64,000 nt of DNA. Source: JBBSGD01 sp038254435. GTDB lineage: Bacteria; Actinomycetota; CADDZG01; WHSQ01. The stretch spans positions 27,997 to 91,996 of the forward strand of contig JBBSGD010000002.1 in assembly GCA_038254435.1 (NCBI GenBank), read 5' to 3'. The notes beneath the pieces are model-generated. The model was given only the letters and a program-made list of their open reading frames with translations, was not told where the DNA came from and searched no databases. The position numbers and the translations under genes were made by a program. This document shows positions 43,181-51,632 of this stretch, piece after piece (the stretch's first letter is position 1; each line of letters begins with the position of its first letter).

Positions 43181-44971
43181 ATGGCAAAGATCAAGGAAGA
43201 GGACGTCGAGCTGCTCCGTGAGCGCGCGGACATCCTCGACGTCGTTTCCAACTACTCACAACTGAAGAAAGCCGGCGGGCGGACGTTCAAGGGCCTGTGT
43301 CCCTTCCACTCGGAAAGAACGCCGTCTTTCACAATCGACCCAAGCAAGGGCTTGTGGCACTGCTTTGGCTGCGGCGAGGGTGGCAACATCTATCACTTCG
43401 TGCAGAAGGTAGAGAACCTGCCCTTTCCCGAGGCGGTCGAGTGGCTCGCGCGCCGCTCCGGGTTCGAGCTTCACTACGAAGAGATGCGTCCGGGCGAGCA
43501 GAAGGCCGCGGGCATCCGGGCGAGGGTCATCGCCGCCAACGAGGCCGCCGCCGAGTTCTTTCATCGCACCCTTGTGACTTCACCGGAGGCGCTGGACGCT
43601 CGCCGCTACCTGGACGGCCGCAGTTTTGGGAAGGAGATAGCCGAGCGCTGGGCCCTCGGGTACGCGCCCGGACGCGACCGGCTCTGCAAGCACCTTCTCG
43701 AACGCGGCTTCACTCCGGATGAGCTGCTCCAAGCCGATCTGGCCCGCCGTAGCGAGCGCGACCACAGCTTGTACGACACCTTCCGCATGCGCGTGCTCTT
43801 TCCAACCTGGAACCTTCAGGGCGACGTCGTGGGGTTCGGGGCGCGCGCACTGGGCGACGTGCAGCCCAAGTACCTCAACTCCTCGGAGACTCCAGCGTTC
43901 GCGAAGTCGCGTGTCATGTACGGGCTCGATCGAGCGAAGTCCGCGATTGCGCGCGGTGCCGCCGTGGTGGTGGAGGGTTACACGGACGTCATCGCCTTGC
44001 ACGAGGCGGGGATAGGCGAGGCCGTCGCCACAAACGGCGTTGCGCTTGGCGAGACGCACCTCGAGCTGCTGAAGAAGTTTTCCGACCGCGCCGTGTTGAT
44101 GTTCGACGCGGACGCGGCAGGCTCGAGCGCGGCCGAGCGCGGCTTCGAGTTTCACCGTCGCGTCGGCATAGAGGTGCTGGTCGCCCCGCTTCCCATAGGC
44201 AAGGATCCCGCCGACGTCGTCAAGGAATCGGGGGCCGAGGGCATTCGCAATGTAATCGACGGAGCCCGCCCGCTCACGGAGTTCAAGCTCGAACGCACGA
44301 TTGCGAAGCTCCCACTCGATACTCCAGAGGCCCGTTCCAGGGCCGTGAGCGCGGCGGTCGAGGTGCTAGGGTTGCATCCTGATCCGATTGCCAGGCACGA
44401 ATATACGTGGCAAGCGGCACAGTTGGCCGGGGTGGACCAAGAGGTAGTCGAGCGAGCGCTCAAGGACGCTCGCTCGGGATCGCGCGGCGCCGCCTCGCAG
44501 GACCGAGATTGCCGCCTGCCGGGGCACGTCAAGGTCGAGCGGGAGGCGTTGCAGCTGTTGTTGACGCACGCCGCGGAGGTCATGGTCTGGGCGGACGAGA
44601 TGGCCGAGAACGATTTCACATCGCCTGCGCGGCGGGAGCTTTTTTGCGCGGCGCGCGACCTGCCCGGCGCAGAGCCGGGCGACATCCTCGGGCGGCTTTC
44701 GCCGGACGCTCGCTCGCTGTACACAGAGCTCGCTGTAAGCGTGGAAGATAGTCACGATGGAGACACCGCTGAAGGGACAGATCGCATTGCTCAGATTTTC
44801 GTGCGGCTCAAGGTGTTCAGCCTCGAGCGGCAGATCAAGGGGCGCCGGAACACCCTTCAAGACATCAACCCGTTGGCCGATCCCGGTAGACATGACGCGT
44901 TGTTTACGGAGCTCGTCGGTCTCGAAGCTGCACGGCGGGACCTCCTCAGAAGACTGCAGGGGGCGGCTTAG
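43181..44971 (+). CDS. dnaG: DNA primase
   Basis: 596-residue replicative primase. The CHC2 zinc domain shows C-P-F-H-S-E-R-T-P-S-F and H-C-F-G-C-G-E-G-G within residues 41-70. The Toprim domain holds V-V-E-G-Y-T-D-V near 265 and D-A-D-A-A-G near 311. A C-terminal DnaB-interaction region follows. rpoD starts immediately after, forming the dnaG-rpoD part of the macromolecular synthesis operon; rpsU is not present here. Confidence 0.96.
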   Translation: MAKIKEEDVELLRERADILDVVSNYSQLKKAGGRTFKGLCPFHSERTPSFTIDPSKGLWHCFGCGEGGNIYHFVQKVENLPFPEAVEWLARRSGFELHYEEMRPGEQKAAGIRARVIAANEAAAEFFHRTLVTSPEALDARRYLDGRSFGKEIAERWALGYAPGRDRLCKHLLERGFTPDELLQADLARRSERDHSLYDTFRMRVLFPTWNLQGDVVGFGARALGDVQPKYLNSSETPAFAKSRVMYGLDRAKSAIARGAAVVVEGYTDVIALHEAGIGEAVATNGVALGETHLELLKKFSDRAVLMFDADAAGSSAAERGFEFHRRVGIEVLVAPLPIGKDPADVVKESGAEGIRNVIDGARPLTEFKLERTIAKLPLDTPEARSRAVSAAVEVLGLHPDPIARHEYTWQAAQLAGVDQEVVERALKDARSGSRGAASQDRDCRLPGHVKVEREALQLLLTHAAEVMVWADEMAENDFTSPARRELFCAARDLPGAEPGDILGRLSPDARSLYTELAVSVEDSHDGDTAEGTDRIAQIFVRLKVFSLERQIKGRRNTLQDINPLADPGRHDALFTELVGLEAARRDLLRRLQGAA

Positions 44972-46219
44972 GTGACGGAGAGCAGAGGGGTGACACAGGG
45001 CTCGGTCACGCCGCCGGCGGGCGCTACCGTGACGCAGATCGAATCGGGTCAAGCCGAGGTAGACCAGATCATCACCGATGCACGCACAGAAGGCTCGGTG
45101 ACGGCAGCCGACCTCGCGGAGAAGCTCGCGCCGCTCGATCTGTCGGCCGACGACACCGATGCGGTGTACCAACGTCTTGTTGAGCTCGGCGTTGACATCG
45201 TCGAAGACGAATCGATCCGCGCGGAAGCCGAAGAGCCCGAAGAGGACCCTCCCGGCGGGCAAGAGGAAGAACGCGTGCGCGCCCGGCGCGAGGTTTCGCA
45301 GGCGCTCAAGGCGCCGACGAACGATCCGGTGCGCATGTACCTCAAGGAGATCGGCAAGGTCCCGTTGCTTACCGCGCAAGAAGAGGTAGGCCTCGCCAAG
45401 CGCATGGAGGCTGGTCTGATCGCCGAAGAGCGCCTCAAGGACGATGCCCCATCGGACTCGGAACGCCGTGCTTTGCGATGGGACGAGCGCGACGGAGGAA
45501 TGGCAAAGCGTCATCTCGTCGAGGCGAACCTGCGCCTCGTGGTCTCGATCGCCAAACGCTACGTGGGCCGGGGCATGGCCTTTCTCGACCTCATCCAGGA
45601 GGGCAACCTCGGACTCATCCGGGCCGTCGAGAAGTTCGACTACACCAAAGGATACAAGTTCTCCACCTACGCCACCTGGTGGATACGTCAGGCGATAACG
45701 CGCGCCATCGCGGACCAGGCGCGCACCATCCGCATCCCAGTGCACATGGTCGAGACGATCAACAAGCTCGTACGCATCCAGCGTCAGCTTCTTCAGGACT
45801 TCGGCCGTGAGCCAACTGCCGACGAGATCGGCGTCGAGATGGAGCTACCGCCGGAGAAAGTGCGTGAGATCCAGAAAATCAGTCAGGAACCGGTATCGCT
45901 CGAGACGCCGATCGGCGAGGAGGAAGATTCGAACCTCGGTGACTTCATCGAGGATTCGGACGCCGTCGTGCCGCTTGAGCGTGCTTCCTTCCGCTTGCTG
46001 CAAGAGCAGCTGGAATCCGTGCTGCACACGCTGTCGAGGCGCGAGAAGGAAGTCATACGCCTGCGCTTCGGACTCGTTGACGGGCAGCCCCGCACTCTTG
46101 AAGACGTGGGCAAGAAGTTCGGGGTGACGCGCGAGCGAATTCGCCAGATCGAGTCGAAGACGCTGTCCAAGCTGCGCCATCCGTCCCGCAGCCAGAAGTT
46201 GCGCGACTATCTGGAGTAG
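44972..46219 (+). CDS. rpoD: Principal RNA polymerase sigma factor RpoD/SigA
   Basis: 415-residue group-1 sigma factor. A short acidic N-terminal region is followed by region 1.2 (D-P-V-R-M-Y-L-K-E-I-G near residue 117), region 2 with G-N-L-G-L-I-R-A-V-E-K-F-D-Y near 211 and the R-I-P-V-H-M-V-E-T near 257, region 3, and region 4.2 (V-T-R-E-R-I-R-Q-I-E-S-K near 386). Start GTG 44972 directly after the dnaG stop. It would recognise standard housekeeping promoters. Confidence 0.96.
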   Translation: MTESRGVTQGSVTPPAGATVTQIESGQAEVDQIITDARTEGSVTAADLAEKLAPLDLSADDTDAVYQRLVELGVDIVEDESIRAEAEEPEEDPPGGQEEERVRARREVSQALKAPTNDPVRMYLKEIGKVPLLTAQEEVGLAKRMEAGLIAEERLKDDAPSDSERRALRWDERDGGMAKRHLVEANLRLVVSIAKRYVGRGMAFLDLIQEGNLGLIRAVEKFDYTKGYKFSTYATWWIRQAITRAIADQARTIRIPVHMVETINKLVRIQRQLLQDFGREPTADEIGVEMELPPEKVREIQKISQEPVSLETPIGEEEDSNLGDFIEDSDAVVPLERASFRLLQEQLESVLHTLSRREKEVIRLRFGLVDGQPRTLEDVGKKFGVTRERIRQIESKTLSKLRHPSRSQKLRDYLE

Positions 46220-46260
46220 AGGCGCGCCTTCCTCCCTACGGCGCGTTCGAGTTGTGGTCG

Positions 46261-46539
46261 CTAGTGAGTGGGTGGGGGAGCAACCGATAAATTGCTCGCC
46301 CGGTCGTCCTTCTTGACGGCACCGGCGACCTTGGTTGCTTGCTCAGAAGCCTTGTCCCTGGCAACCTCGAACCCAGAGCCAACCGCTTCTTTGGCCTTCC
46401 CGGATGCTTGCTGGAAGGTCGGCGAGCTCGTGAGGTTGTCGTAGAGGCGTCGGAGCTGCTCGTAACGTTCCGTACCCGCCTTGGCGCCGAGGACGTAGCC
46501 GGCCCCGAATCCGATCAGCAATCCCAGACGTCCCCGCAT
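46261..46539 (-). CDS. YtxH-like small membrane-anchored protein
   Basis: 92 residues with an N-terminal hydrophobic segment L-G-L-L-I-G-F-G-A-G-Y-V-L-G-A-K-A-G followed by a helical, charged region (Y-E-Q-L-R-R-L-Y-D-N-L), typical of YtxH-domain proteins and stress-related general envelope proteins. Function unknown. Convergent with rpoD. Confidence 0.7.
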   Translation of the reverse strand: MRGRLGLLIGFGAGYVLGAKAGTERYEQLRRLYDNLTSSPTFQQASGKAKEAVGSGFEVARDKASEQATKVAGAVKKDDRASNLSVAPPPTH

Positions 46540-46779
46540 GCGAATCTCCTCCTCGAGGTAGTGATCTCATCACGCCGCGTAGCGCTCGCTCCGCCGCCTA
46601 GCGAGAGCCACCCAGCCCCTGAAGCACAGTGACTGCTTGAATCGTATGCCCACTGCGTGAGGCCTCCAACCGTGACCCGGCCGGGTTGTCGACGTCGGCG
46701 CTCAGAAGTGGCGTGCTCACGCATCCGAAGAGCGCACGAGCGCGACCGACGCGATGGCAGCGCTTAAGATGTGGCCCGT
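46540..46779. other. Intergenic stretch before tRNA-Asn
   Basis: 240 bases with no convincing gene; small frames present are low in conserved character. It probably carries the tRNA-Asn promoter and that of the YtxH-like gene. Confidence 0.5.
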
Positions 46780-46852
<73 letters not shown>

Positions 46853-47040
46853 CCCGAACGCGCGCAATGTTGCTTGCTGCGAACGCGGGAGCCGCCCGGA
46901 AGCGCGCTGCTTTCCAGGACTATCCAGGTTTGCGAGTCTTTTCTCAAATGCACCCTGTCGCATGGTTAGGGCAAAGTTTTTCGCGTTCTACCCTTGGAGG
47001 CCAGATGCATGTCGGTTGAGTGAGGGAGAGGTGCTGACCG

Positions 47041-48444
47041 TTGTCGCCAAAGAGAGCGCTGCTCGCGCTCGTGGTAGTGCCGTCGCTGGCGTGCGGAGGT
47101 CCAAATCAAGATCACGCCGCGCAAGCACCTTCGGCCCGGCCCAACATTCTCATAGTCGTCACCGACGATCAGCCTCCGGGAACGATGTCGGTGATGCCGC
47201 AGACTACGGACTGGCTTGGGGCGCAGGGCACGAGCTTCTCTCAGGCATTCATAACTACGCCGACCTGCTGTCCTTCTCGCTCGACCATTTTGACCGGCCG
47301 CCTTGCGCACAACCACACGGTCAGGACCAACGCGCTTTCCTTTGGCCTCGACCCAAGGTCGACTTTGTCCGCGTACCTGCAAGCGGCGCGTTACGAGACG
47401 GGGATCTACGGCAAGTTCTTCAATTCCCTGCCCATCTACCTCGGCCCCCCCTACTACAACGACTGGGCTATCACGGATACCTCGGGCGCCTACTACGGGG
47501 CGCTCTGGAACATCAACGGCAACGTTCGCCAGGTTCAGACATACGGAACTCAGTTCGTGTCTGATCATGCGGCCAACTTCATCGCGTCGACAGAGGCGAA
47601 CGATGCGCGTCCATGGTTCGCTTACGTCGCGCCCCCTGCCCCACATCGGCCCTTTACCCCCGAACCTGCCTACGAGAACGCCTCGGTGCCCGAGTGGGAT
47701 CCTCCCCCGAGCGTTTTCGAAGGCGACCCGTCAGTCGATCCCGGCGGCCTAACGGACAAACCGGCTTATGTGCAGGAAGCGCAAGGCACCCCTCAGGAAG
47801 GCGGTCAGATTCGCCAAGAGCAGCTGCGTACTCTCTTGTCCGTTGACGACATGATGGGGCGGCTGCACCGGGAGCTGGACGACTTGGGGGAGAGCGAGAA
47901 CACGCTCGTCTTTTTCATCTCCGACAATGGCTTCCTGTGGGGACAGCATCGCTGGATCGGCAAGTTCGTCCCCTACACCGAGTCGATTCAGGTTCCTTTC
48001 TACGTCTCCTGGCCGAACACGGTTCAGGCCGGCGCTACGAGCTCCCGCCTAGTCGCCAACACCGACATCGCTCCGACCGTGCTCCAGGCTGCCGGCATCC
48101 AGCCGCGTGAGCTCTTCCCCATGGACGGGCACTCGCTCTTGGACGACTCCTACAATCGCAACAGGATCTTCACCGAATCCTTCAACAACCCCGATCCGGT
48201 AGCACGTACGGTGCCTCGCTGGGCGTCGATCCGCAACCCGCAACTCCAGTACGTCGAGTACTACAACCGGGCCGGATCGGCGGTCGTGAATCGCGAGTAC
48301 TACGACCTCGCCCAGGACCCTTATCAGCTCGACAACCTGCTGGGCGACGGAGACGTGGCCAACGACCCTCCCCCGGAAGAAATCGATCAGTTGCACGAGC
48401 AGCTCGCGCAGGACGAGCAGTGCGTGGGGGCCTCATGCCCGTAG
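47041..48444 (+). CDS. Sulfatase (alkaline phosphatase superfamily), exported
   Basis: 467-residue sulfatase of the formylglycine type. The activation motif C-C-P-S-R-S-T-I-L-T-G near residue 77 supplies the Cys to be oxidised to formylglycine; D-D-Q-P (metal-binding Asp) lies near 41 and S-D-N-G-F near 300. An N-terminal signal (L-L-A-L-V-V-V-P-S-L-A-C-G-G) resembles a lipoprotein signal, though the lipobox is weak. The start is TTG at 47041 after GGGAGAGG. Likely substrate is a sulfated polysaccharide outside the cell; a sulfatase-maturing enzyme must be elsewhere. Confidence 0.87.
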   Translation: MSPKRALLALVVVPSLACGGPNQDHAAQAPSARPNILIVVTDDQPPGTMSVMPQTTDWLGAQGTSFSQAFITTPTCCPSRSTILTGRLAHNHTVRTNALSFGLDPRSTLSAYLQAARYETGIYGKFFNSLPIYLGPPYYNDWAITDTSGAYYGALWNINGNVRQVQTYGTQFVSDHAANFIASTEANDARPWFAYVAPPAPHRPFTPEPAYENASVPEWDPPPSVFEGDPSVDPGGLTDKPAYVQEAQGTPQEGGQIRQEQLRTLLSVDDMMGRLHRELDDLGESENTLVFFISDNGFLWGQHRWIGKFVPYTESIQVPFYVSWPNTVQAGATSSRLVANTDIAPTVLQAAGIQPRELFPMDGHSLLDDSYNRNRIFTESFNNPDPVARTVPRWASIRNPQLQYVEYYNRAGSAVVNREYYDLAQDPYQLDNLLGDGDVANDPPPEEIDQLHEQLAQDEQCVGASCP

Positions 48445-48495
48445 CCGAGGCGTTTGGCTCCGAGCTGCTCGTCTAGGCTTGTGGCCGCGGCGCCG

Positions 48496-48572
48496 GGGGC
48501 CGTAGCTCAGTTGGTCAGAGCGGCGGACTCATAATCCGTTGGTCGCTGGTTCGAGTCCAGCCGGCCCCACCA
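48496..48572 (+). tRNA. tRNA with CAT anticodon (tRNA-Ile2 or tRNA-Met)
   Basis: 77-base cloverleaf with encoded CCA. Acceptor GGGGCCG pairs with CGGCCCC; anticodon loop is CTCATAA; T-arm GGTTCGAGTCC. The stretch TTGGTCGCTGG following the anticodon arm resembles bacterial tRNA-Ile2 (lysidine-modified CAU) more than elongator Met, but identity is not certain. The 3' half is the integration site of the mobile element that follows. Confidence 0.93.
48523..48570 (+). repeat. attL (48-bp direct repeat, left copy)
   Basis: Left copy of the 48-bp repeat, running from the anticodon arm of the CAT tRNA through the first C of CCA. It matches 58708-58755 base for base and ends where the two flanks diverge (CATA versus TAAG). 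Confidence 0.95.
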
Positions 48573-48576
48573 TAAA

Positions 48577-48587
48577 AGCGCAGGTCA
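48577..48587 (+). promoter_or_regulatory. Candidate integrase arm site, left
   Basis: AGCGCAGGTCA lies just inside attL and is identical to 58635-58645 just inside the attR side. A further inverted CGCAGGTCA sits at 58661-58669. Paired short sites inside both ends are expected for tyrosine-integrase arm binding. Confidence 0.5.
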
Positions 48588-49754
48588 ACGTCCCTTTGCG
48601 GCAATCGGGACGACGGCGGGTCCCCTTTTGGTCCCCCTGTGGTCCCCCTTGTGTTCCGGTTTCGTCTCCCTGTATGCGTCGTCCACGTCATCGAATAGGC
48701 GGTCGAGATCATCTGGGAACAGGTGCAGGTAGGTGTTGAGGGTGACGACCGGCGTGGAGTGACCTAGTTGCACCTGCACGGCTTTGACGCTTGCTCCCCG
48801 GGCGATGAGGTACGAGGCGCACGTATGGCGCAGGTGGTGCGGCGTAAGCCCGCCAGGAGTCTCGTCGGTTCGCACCACAGCCGGATTCCACACCCGGGCC
48901 CGGAAGTTGCTGTAGCGGAGTGGCTGCCCGCCAGGTGCCGTGAAGACTAGCGCGTCCCCATCCCGGCCGACGCGGTGCGCGAGGTGCTCGGCCAGCATGT
49001 CAGAGATGAAGCGGGGGAGTCGGGCGAAGCGGCGCGCGTAGGTCTTCGTCTCCCCGTAGTGCAAAGTGCCCCCGATCTCGGCCACGGACTCCACGACCTC
49101 GAGGCGTGAACGCAGCGGGTCGCACCTCTTGCGCCGCAAGGCCGTGGCCTCGCCCCAGCGGAGCCCGCTGTAGGCGAGAAGGTAGATGAGGACCCCATAG
49201 GGCTCTGTGACCTCTTCCGCCAGCACAGCAACTTGCTCGGGGGCGATTACGAGCTGATCACGCTTCGGCGCCCGGGCTACCTTCACCCCTACGCATGGCG
49301 TCCTGGCGATGTACCCGGACTCGACAGCGGCCTTCATGGTCAGCTTGAGCAACCCATAGGCTTGGCGGATACGTGACGAGCTCAACCCCCGCGAGTCGAG
49401 TGACGCTACCCAGGCGCGCACCTGCGGTGTCGTTATGCGGGCTAGGCGAGTGCCCCCAAACTCAGGGAGCAGGTGGGTACGGAACAGGCTGCCGTAGCCG
49501 GCGCGTGTCTTTGGCTTGAGGTGGTGTGTCGTCGTCCACCACTCATCGACCCACTCGGCGTAGGCGACACTTCCGAGGCGGGGGTCTAGCAGCTCCCCCT
49601 TGTCGCGGGCCGCATCTACGCCACGCTTGAACCTCTTGGCGGCCGTGATGCCGTCGAAGCTTTGCGCGTGGCGGCGCCCGTCCGGTGTGTAATAACGCAC
49701 CTGGTGCTTGTCCCCACGCTCCCGGATGCCTGCGGGTAGCTTGTGCTCGGTCAC
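48585..49754 (-). CDS. int: Tyrosine-type site-specific integrase
   Basis: 389-residue integrase. An N-terminal AP2-like/SAM-like core-binding region (Y-T-P-D-G-R-R-H-A-Q-S-F near residue 22) is followed by the catalytic domain with first Arg in Y-S-G-L-R-W-G-E-A near 190, the H-H-L-R-H-T box near 312, and the distal G-H-S-T-P-V-V-T-L-N-T-Y with nucleophile Tyr near 346. The C-terminus is a Lys/Gly-rich tail reaching to within 15 bases of the attachment core. Its ATG overlaps the stop of the upstream HTH gene by four bases. It should catalyse insertion into and excision from the tRNA 3' end. Confidence 0.95.
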   Translation of the reverse strand: MTEHKLPAGIRERGDKHQVRYYTPDGRRHAQSFDGITAAKRFKRGVDAARDKGELLDPRLGSVAYAEWVDEWWTTTHHLKPKTRAGYGSLFRTHLLPEFGGTRLARITTPQVRAWVASLDSRGLSSSRIRQAYGLLKLTMKAAVESGYIARTPCVGVKVARAPKRDQLVIAPEQVAVLAEEVTEPYGVLIYLLAYSGLRWGEATALRRKRCDPLRSRLEVVESVAEIGGTLHYGETKTYARRFARLPRFISDMLAEHLAHRVGRDGDALVFTAPGGQPLRYSNFRARVWNPAVVRTDETPGGLTPHHLRHTCASYLIARGASVKAVQVQLGHSTPVVTLNTYLHLFPDDLDRLFDDVDDAYRETKPEHKGDHRGTKRGPAVVPIAAKGR

Positions 49755-50410
49755 TTGCGCCTCCCTTTGCGCTTGGCTGACTTCGTGGAGCCCTTGGTTT
49801 TCCTATGGCTAGTAGCGGCCCCGGCTGCTTTTCCCCTCGTCGTAGGAGCGAGCAGGCCGAACTCATTGCGCGCGCGCGACACCCACTTGGCGGCGGTCGA
49901 GGTCTGCACCTGCCATTTCGCGGCTACGGCTTGGGTGGGATTACCACGCTCGAACGCCTCCCGGTAGCACTCGGCCACCGCAAGGAAGTGCTCCGCGCCG
50001 TACTCGGGGGGCCGGCCACCGCGGTGCTTACTCCGGGCACGTTCCCAGGCCCGATGAACAGCCCGCCGCCGCCGTTCTCTCTCGCCCTCGTCTTCTGTGT
50101 AGGTCCCCGGCAGGCTGTTCGTCGCGCGCACCATGTCGAGCAACAAGCCAAAGGGGAGATCACGGGAAGTCGAGGCGTTGACGACGTGCTGGGGGAAGTC
50201 GTCGACGCTCAGGGTTATCGAGGCGCATTCCAGGCGCCCGTTGACCTCTGCGAGTTTCATCGTCACTAGCCAGGGACCGCAGCCATGATCCTGTGGCCCC
50301 AGCACCGCAATGGTTACCGGGTAGTGCTTGCCGCCGGCGGACCGGCGTTCGGCCTCCTGTTTGGCAAGGATTCGGTCCAGCTCCGACGGGCGCTTAGGTC
50401 TCGGGCTCAT
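49751..50410 (-). CDS. HTH-containing protein of unknown function, cotranscribed with int
   Basis: 219 residues starting M-S-P-R-P-K-R-P at 50410; a longer frame extends into the control region and is not likely used. An N-terminal alpha/beta domain (residues 20-120) has no recognised family. Near 160-200 Y-G-A-E-H-F-L-A-V-A-E-C-Y followed by A-V-A-A-K-W-Q-V-Q-T-S-T-A-A-K-W looks like a helix-turn-helix of the kind that accompanies integrases in actinobacterial elements. A Lys/Arg/Ser-rich tail ends the protein. It may regulate integration; I cannot name a family. Confidence 0.7.
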   Translation of the reverse strand: MSPRPKRPSELDRILAKQEAERRSAGGKHYPVTIAVLGPQDHGCGPWLVTMKLAEVNGRLECASITLSVDDFPQHVVNASTSRDLPFGLLLDMVRATNSLPGTYTEDEGERERRRRAVHRAWERARSKHRGGRPPEYGAEHFLAVAECYREAFERGNPTQAVAAKWQVQTSTAAKWVSRARNEFGLLAPTTRGKAAGAATSHRKTKGSTKSAKRKGRRK

Positions 50411-50531
50411 GGGGGGAATGGTAACGAATCGGGAATGACTTAGCAAGCTATCCAACAATCCCGAAACTCGCCGAGAAAAGGGGTAAGGGAAAACCTTGCC
50501 TAAGCATTCCCGGACGACCAATGTAGGAGCC
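50411..50531. promoter_or_regulatory. Divergent control region with GGGAATG motifs
   Basis: Region between the int operon and the replication operon. GGGAATG occurs directly at 50414-50420 and 50431-50437 and inverted (CATTCCC) at 50505-50511. The second and third are the ends of a longer imperfect inverted repeat (GGGAATGACTTAGCAAG against CTTGCCTAAGCATTCCC). Operators for the XRE or HTH regulator are likely but unproven. Confidence 0.55.
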
Positions 50532-50762
50532 ATGCAAACTACTCAGTCACCCGAAGACCTGGCCCGGGTGCGCGATTTCGTGCGCTCCGGCGTGGCGCGC
50601 TCAATCCGGTTAGGGGCGCGTCTTTCCTACGGCGAGGTCGCTCGCTCTCTGGGGGTGTCGCCGGCCACGGTTTTCAGGTGGGAACGGCAGCAGCGCGTGC
50701 CGCGCGGGGACGCTGCTATCGCTTATCTGAGGCTCCTCGAGCGCCTCATGGAGCACTCGTGA
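50532..50762 (+). CDS. XRE-like HTH transcriptional regulator
   Basis: 76-residue DNA-binding protein with a clear HTH at residues 35-56 (L-S-Y-G-E-V-A-R-S-L-G-V-S-P-A-T-V-F-R-W-E), as in the Cro/CI-XRE group. ATG at 50532 follows GTAGGAGC; the upstream ATG at 50496 has no ribosome site. First gene of the rightward operon, facing the int operon; probable lysogeny-style switch of the element. Confidence 0.8.
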   Translation: MQTTQSPEDLARVRDFVRSGVARSIRLGARLSYGEVARSLGVSPATVFRWERQQRVPRGDAAIAYLRLLERLMEHS

Positions 50763-51034
50763 GCGGCCGGCTGCTCACTCTGGGGGAGTGCGCCGAGCGC
50801 ACCTCGACCACTCTCCGATGGTGGCGACGCGCCGTGTTCGAGCGGCGCATAGCGGTAGTCAAGATCGGCGCCCTGGTGCGCATCGACGAGCACGACTTCG
50901 AGGACTTCATCGAAGTCAATCGCTCGCCAGCTCAAGAGCACCGAACCCAAAGCATCAAGCCCCGGCTGGCATCCGGGGCTCGACAGTCTGGCAGGCAATC
51001 CATCAGGAGGACGCATGGATCGGGTTCAGGGTAG
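50759..51034 (+). CDS. Excisionase-like helix-turn-helix protein
   Basis: 91 residues opening L-L-T-L-G-E-C-A-E-R-T-S-T-T-L-R-W-W-R-R, a MerR/excisionase-type winged helix, followed by A-L-V-R-I-D-E-H-D-F-E-D-F-I-E. GTG start overlaps the preceding gene's stop. A basic tail follows. It may act as the recombination directionality factor for int. Confidence 0.75.
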   Translation: MSGRLLTLGECAERTSTTLRWWRRAVFERRIAVVKIGALVRIDEHDFEDFIEVNRSPAQEHRTQSIKPRLASGARQSGRQSIRRTHGSGSG

Positions 51035-51632
51035 CGCACTACACCCACAAGTTTCGGCCTCTCGACCCATCGAGGTCGTGCTCGGCCGTCTCGAAAAAGT
51101 GCGCCGCACCGGCAAAGGGTGGAGTGCTCGGTGCCCAAGCCACCCGGACCGCTGGCCGAGCCTGTCGATTGCCGAAGGCGCCGACGGCCGAACGTTGCTG
51201 TTCTGCCACGGTGGCTGCCGGAACGAAGATGTGGTGGCCGCTATCGGCTTGTCGATGAGCGATTTGTTCCCACGTCGCGATGACGACTGGCGACCGGCAC
51301 CGCGCCGCAAGCCCGCACCGATCTCACGTGCAACGGCTCGTTCGCTGGGTTGGCGCTCACAGTTTCCCCTTGAGTGGGCGCTTGCATCGTCGCTCGCACC
51401 GCTGCCACCCGCGCTCGCCAAGCAGGACATTGTGAGCGGGTGGGATGCCTTCACAGCGCGCGGGGTGGACATCCCGTTCCTCTGGAACACCGTGCAGCTA
51501 ATCCGAGCCGCGTCGATCTTCACTTTCTGCCAAGCCGAGCACGCCGACGCTGCGGGTATCGGGACCGCCGTTCGCCGGCTTCTGCGGGAAGTCGACGCGG
51601 CCCGGATGTCCGAGGTGGGTGCGCATGAGTAA
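51015..51632 (+). CDS. CHC2 zinc-finger primase-like protein
   Basis: 205 residues. C-P-S-H-P-D-R-W-P-S-L near residue 39 and L-L-F-C-H-G-G-C near 60 form the CHC2 zinc ribbon of DnaG-type primases. No Toprim domain is present in the same protein, so it may act with the following helicase or the separate Toprim protein. It overlaps both neighbours. Likely role: priming of element replication. Confidence 0.8.
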   Translation: MDRVQGSALHPQVSASRPIEVVLGRLEKVRRTGKGWSARCPSHPDRWPSLSIAEGADGRTLLFCHGGCRNEDVVAAIGLSMSDLFPRRDDDWRPAPRRKPAPISRATARSLGWRSQFPLEWALASSLAPLPPALAKQDIVSGWDAFTARGVDIPFLWNTVQLIRAASIFTFCQAEHADAAGIGTAVRRLLREVDAARMSEVGAHE

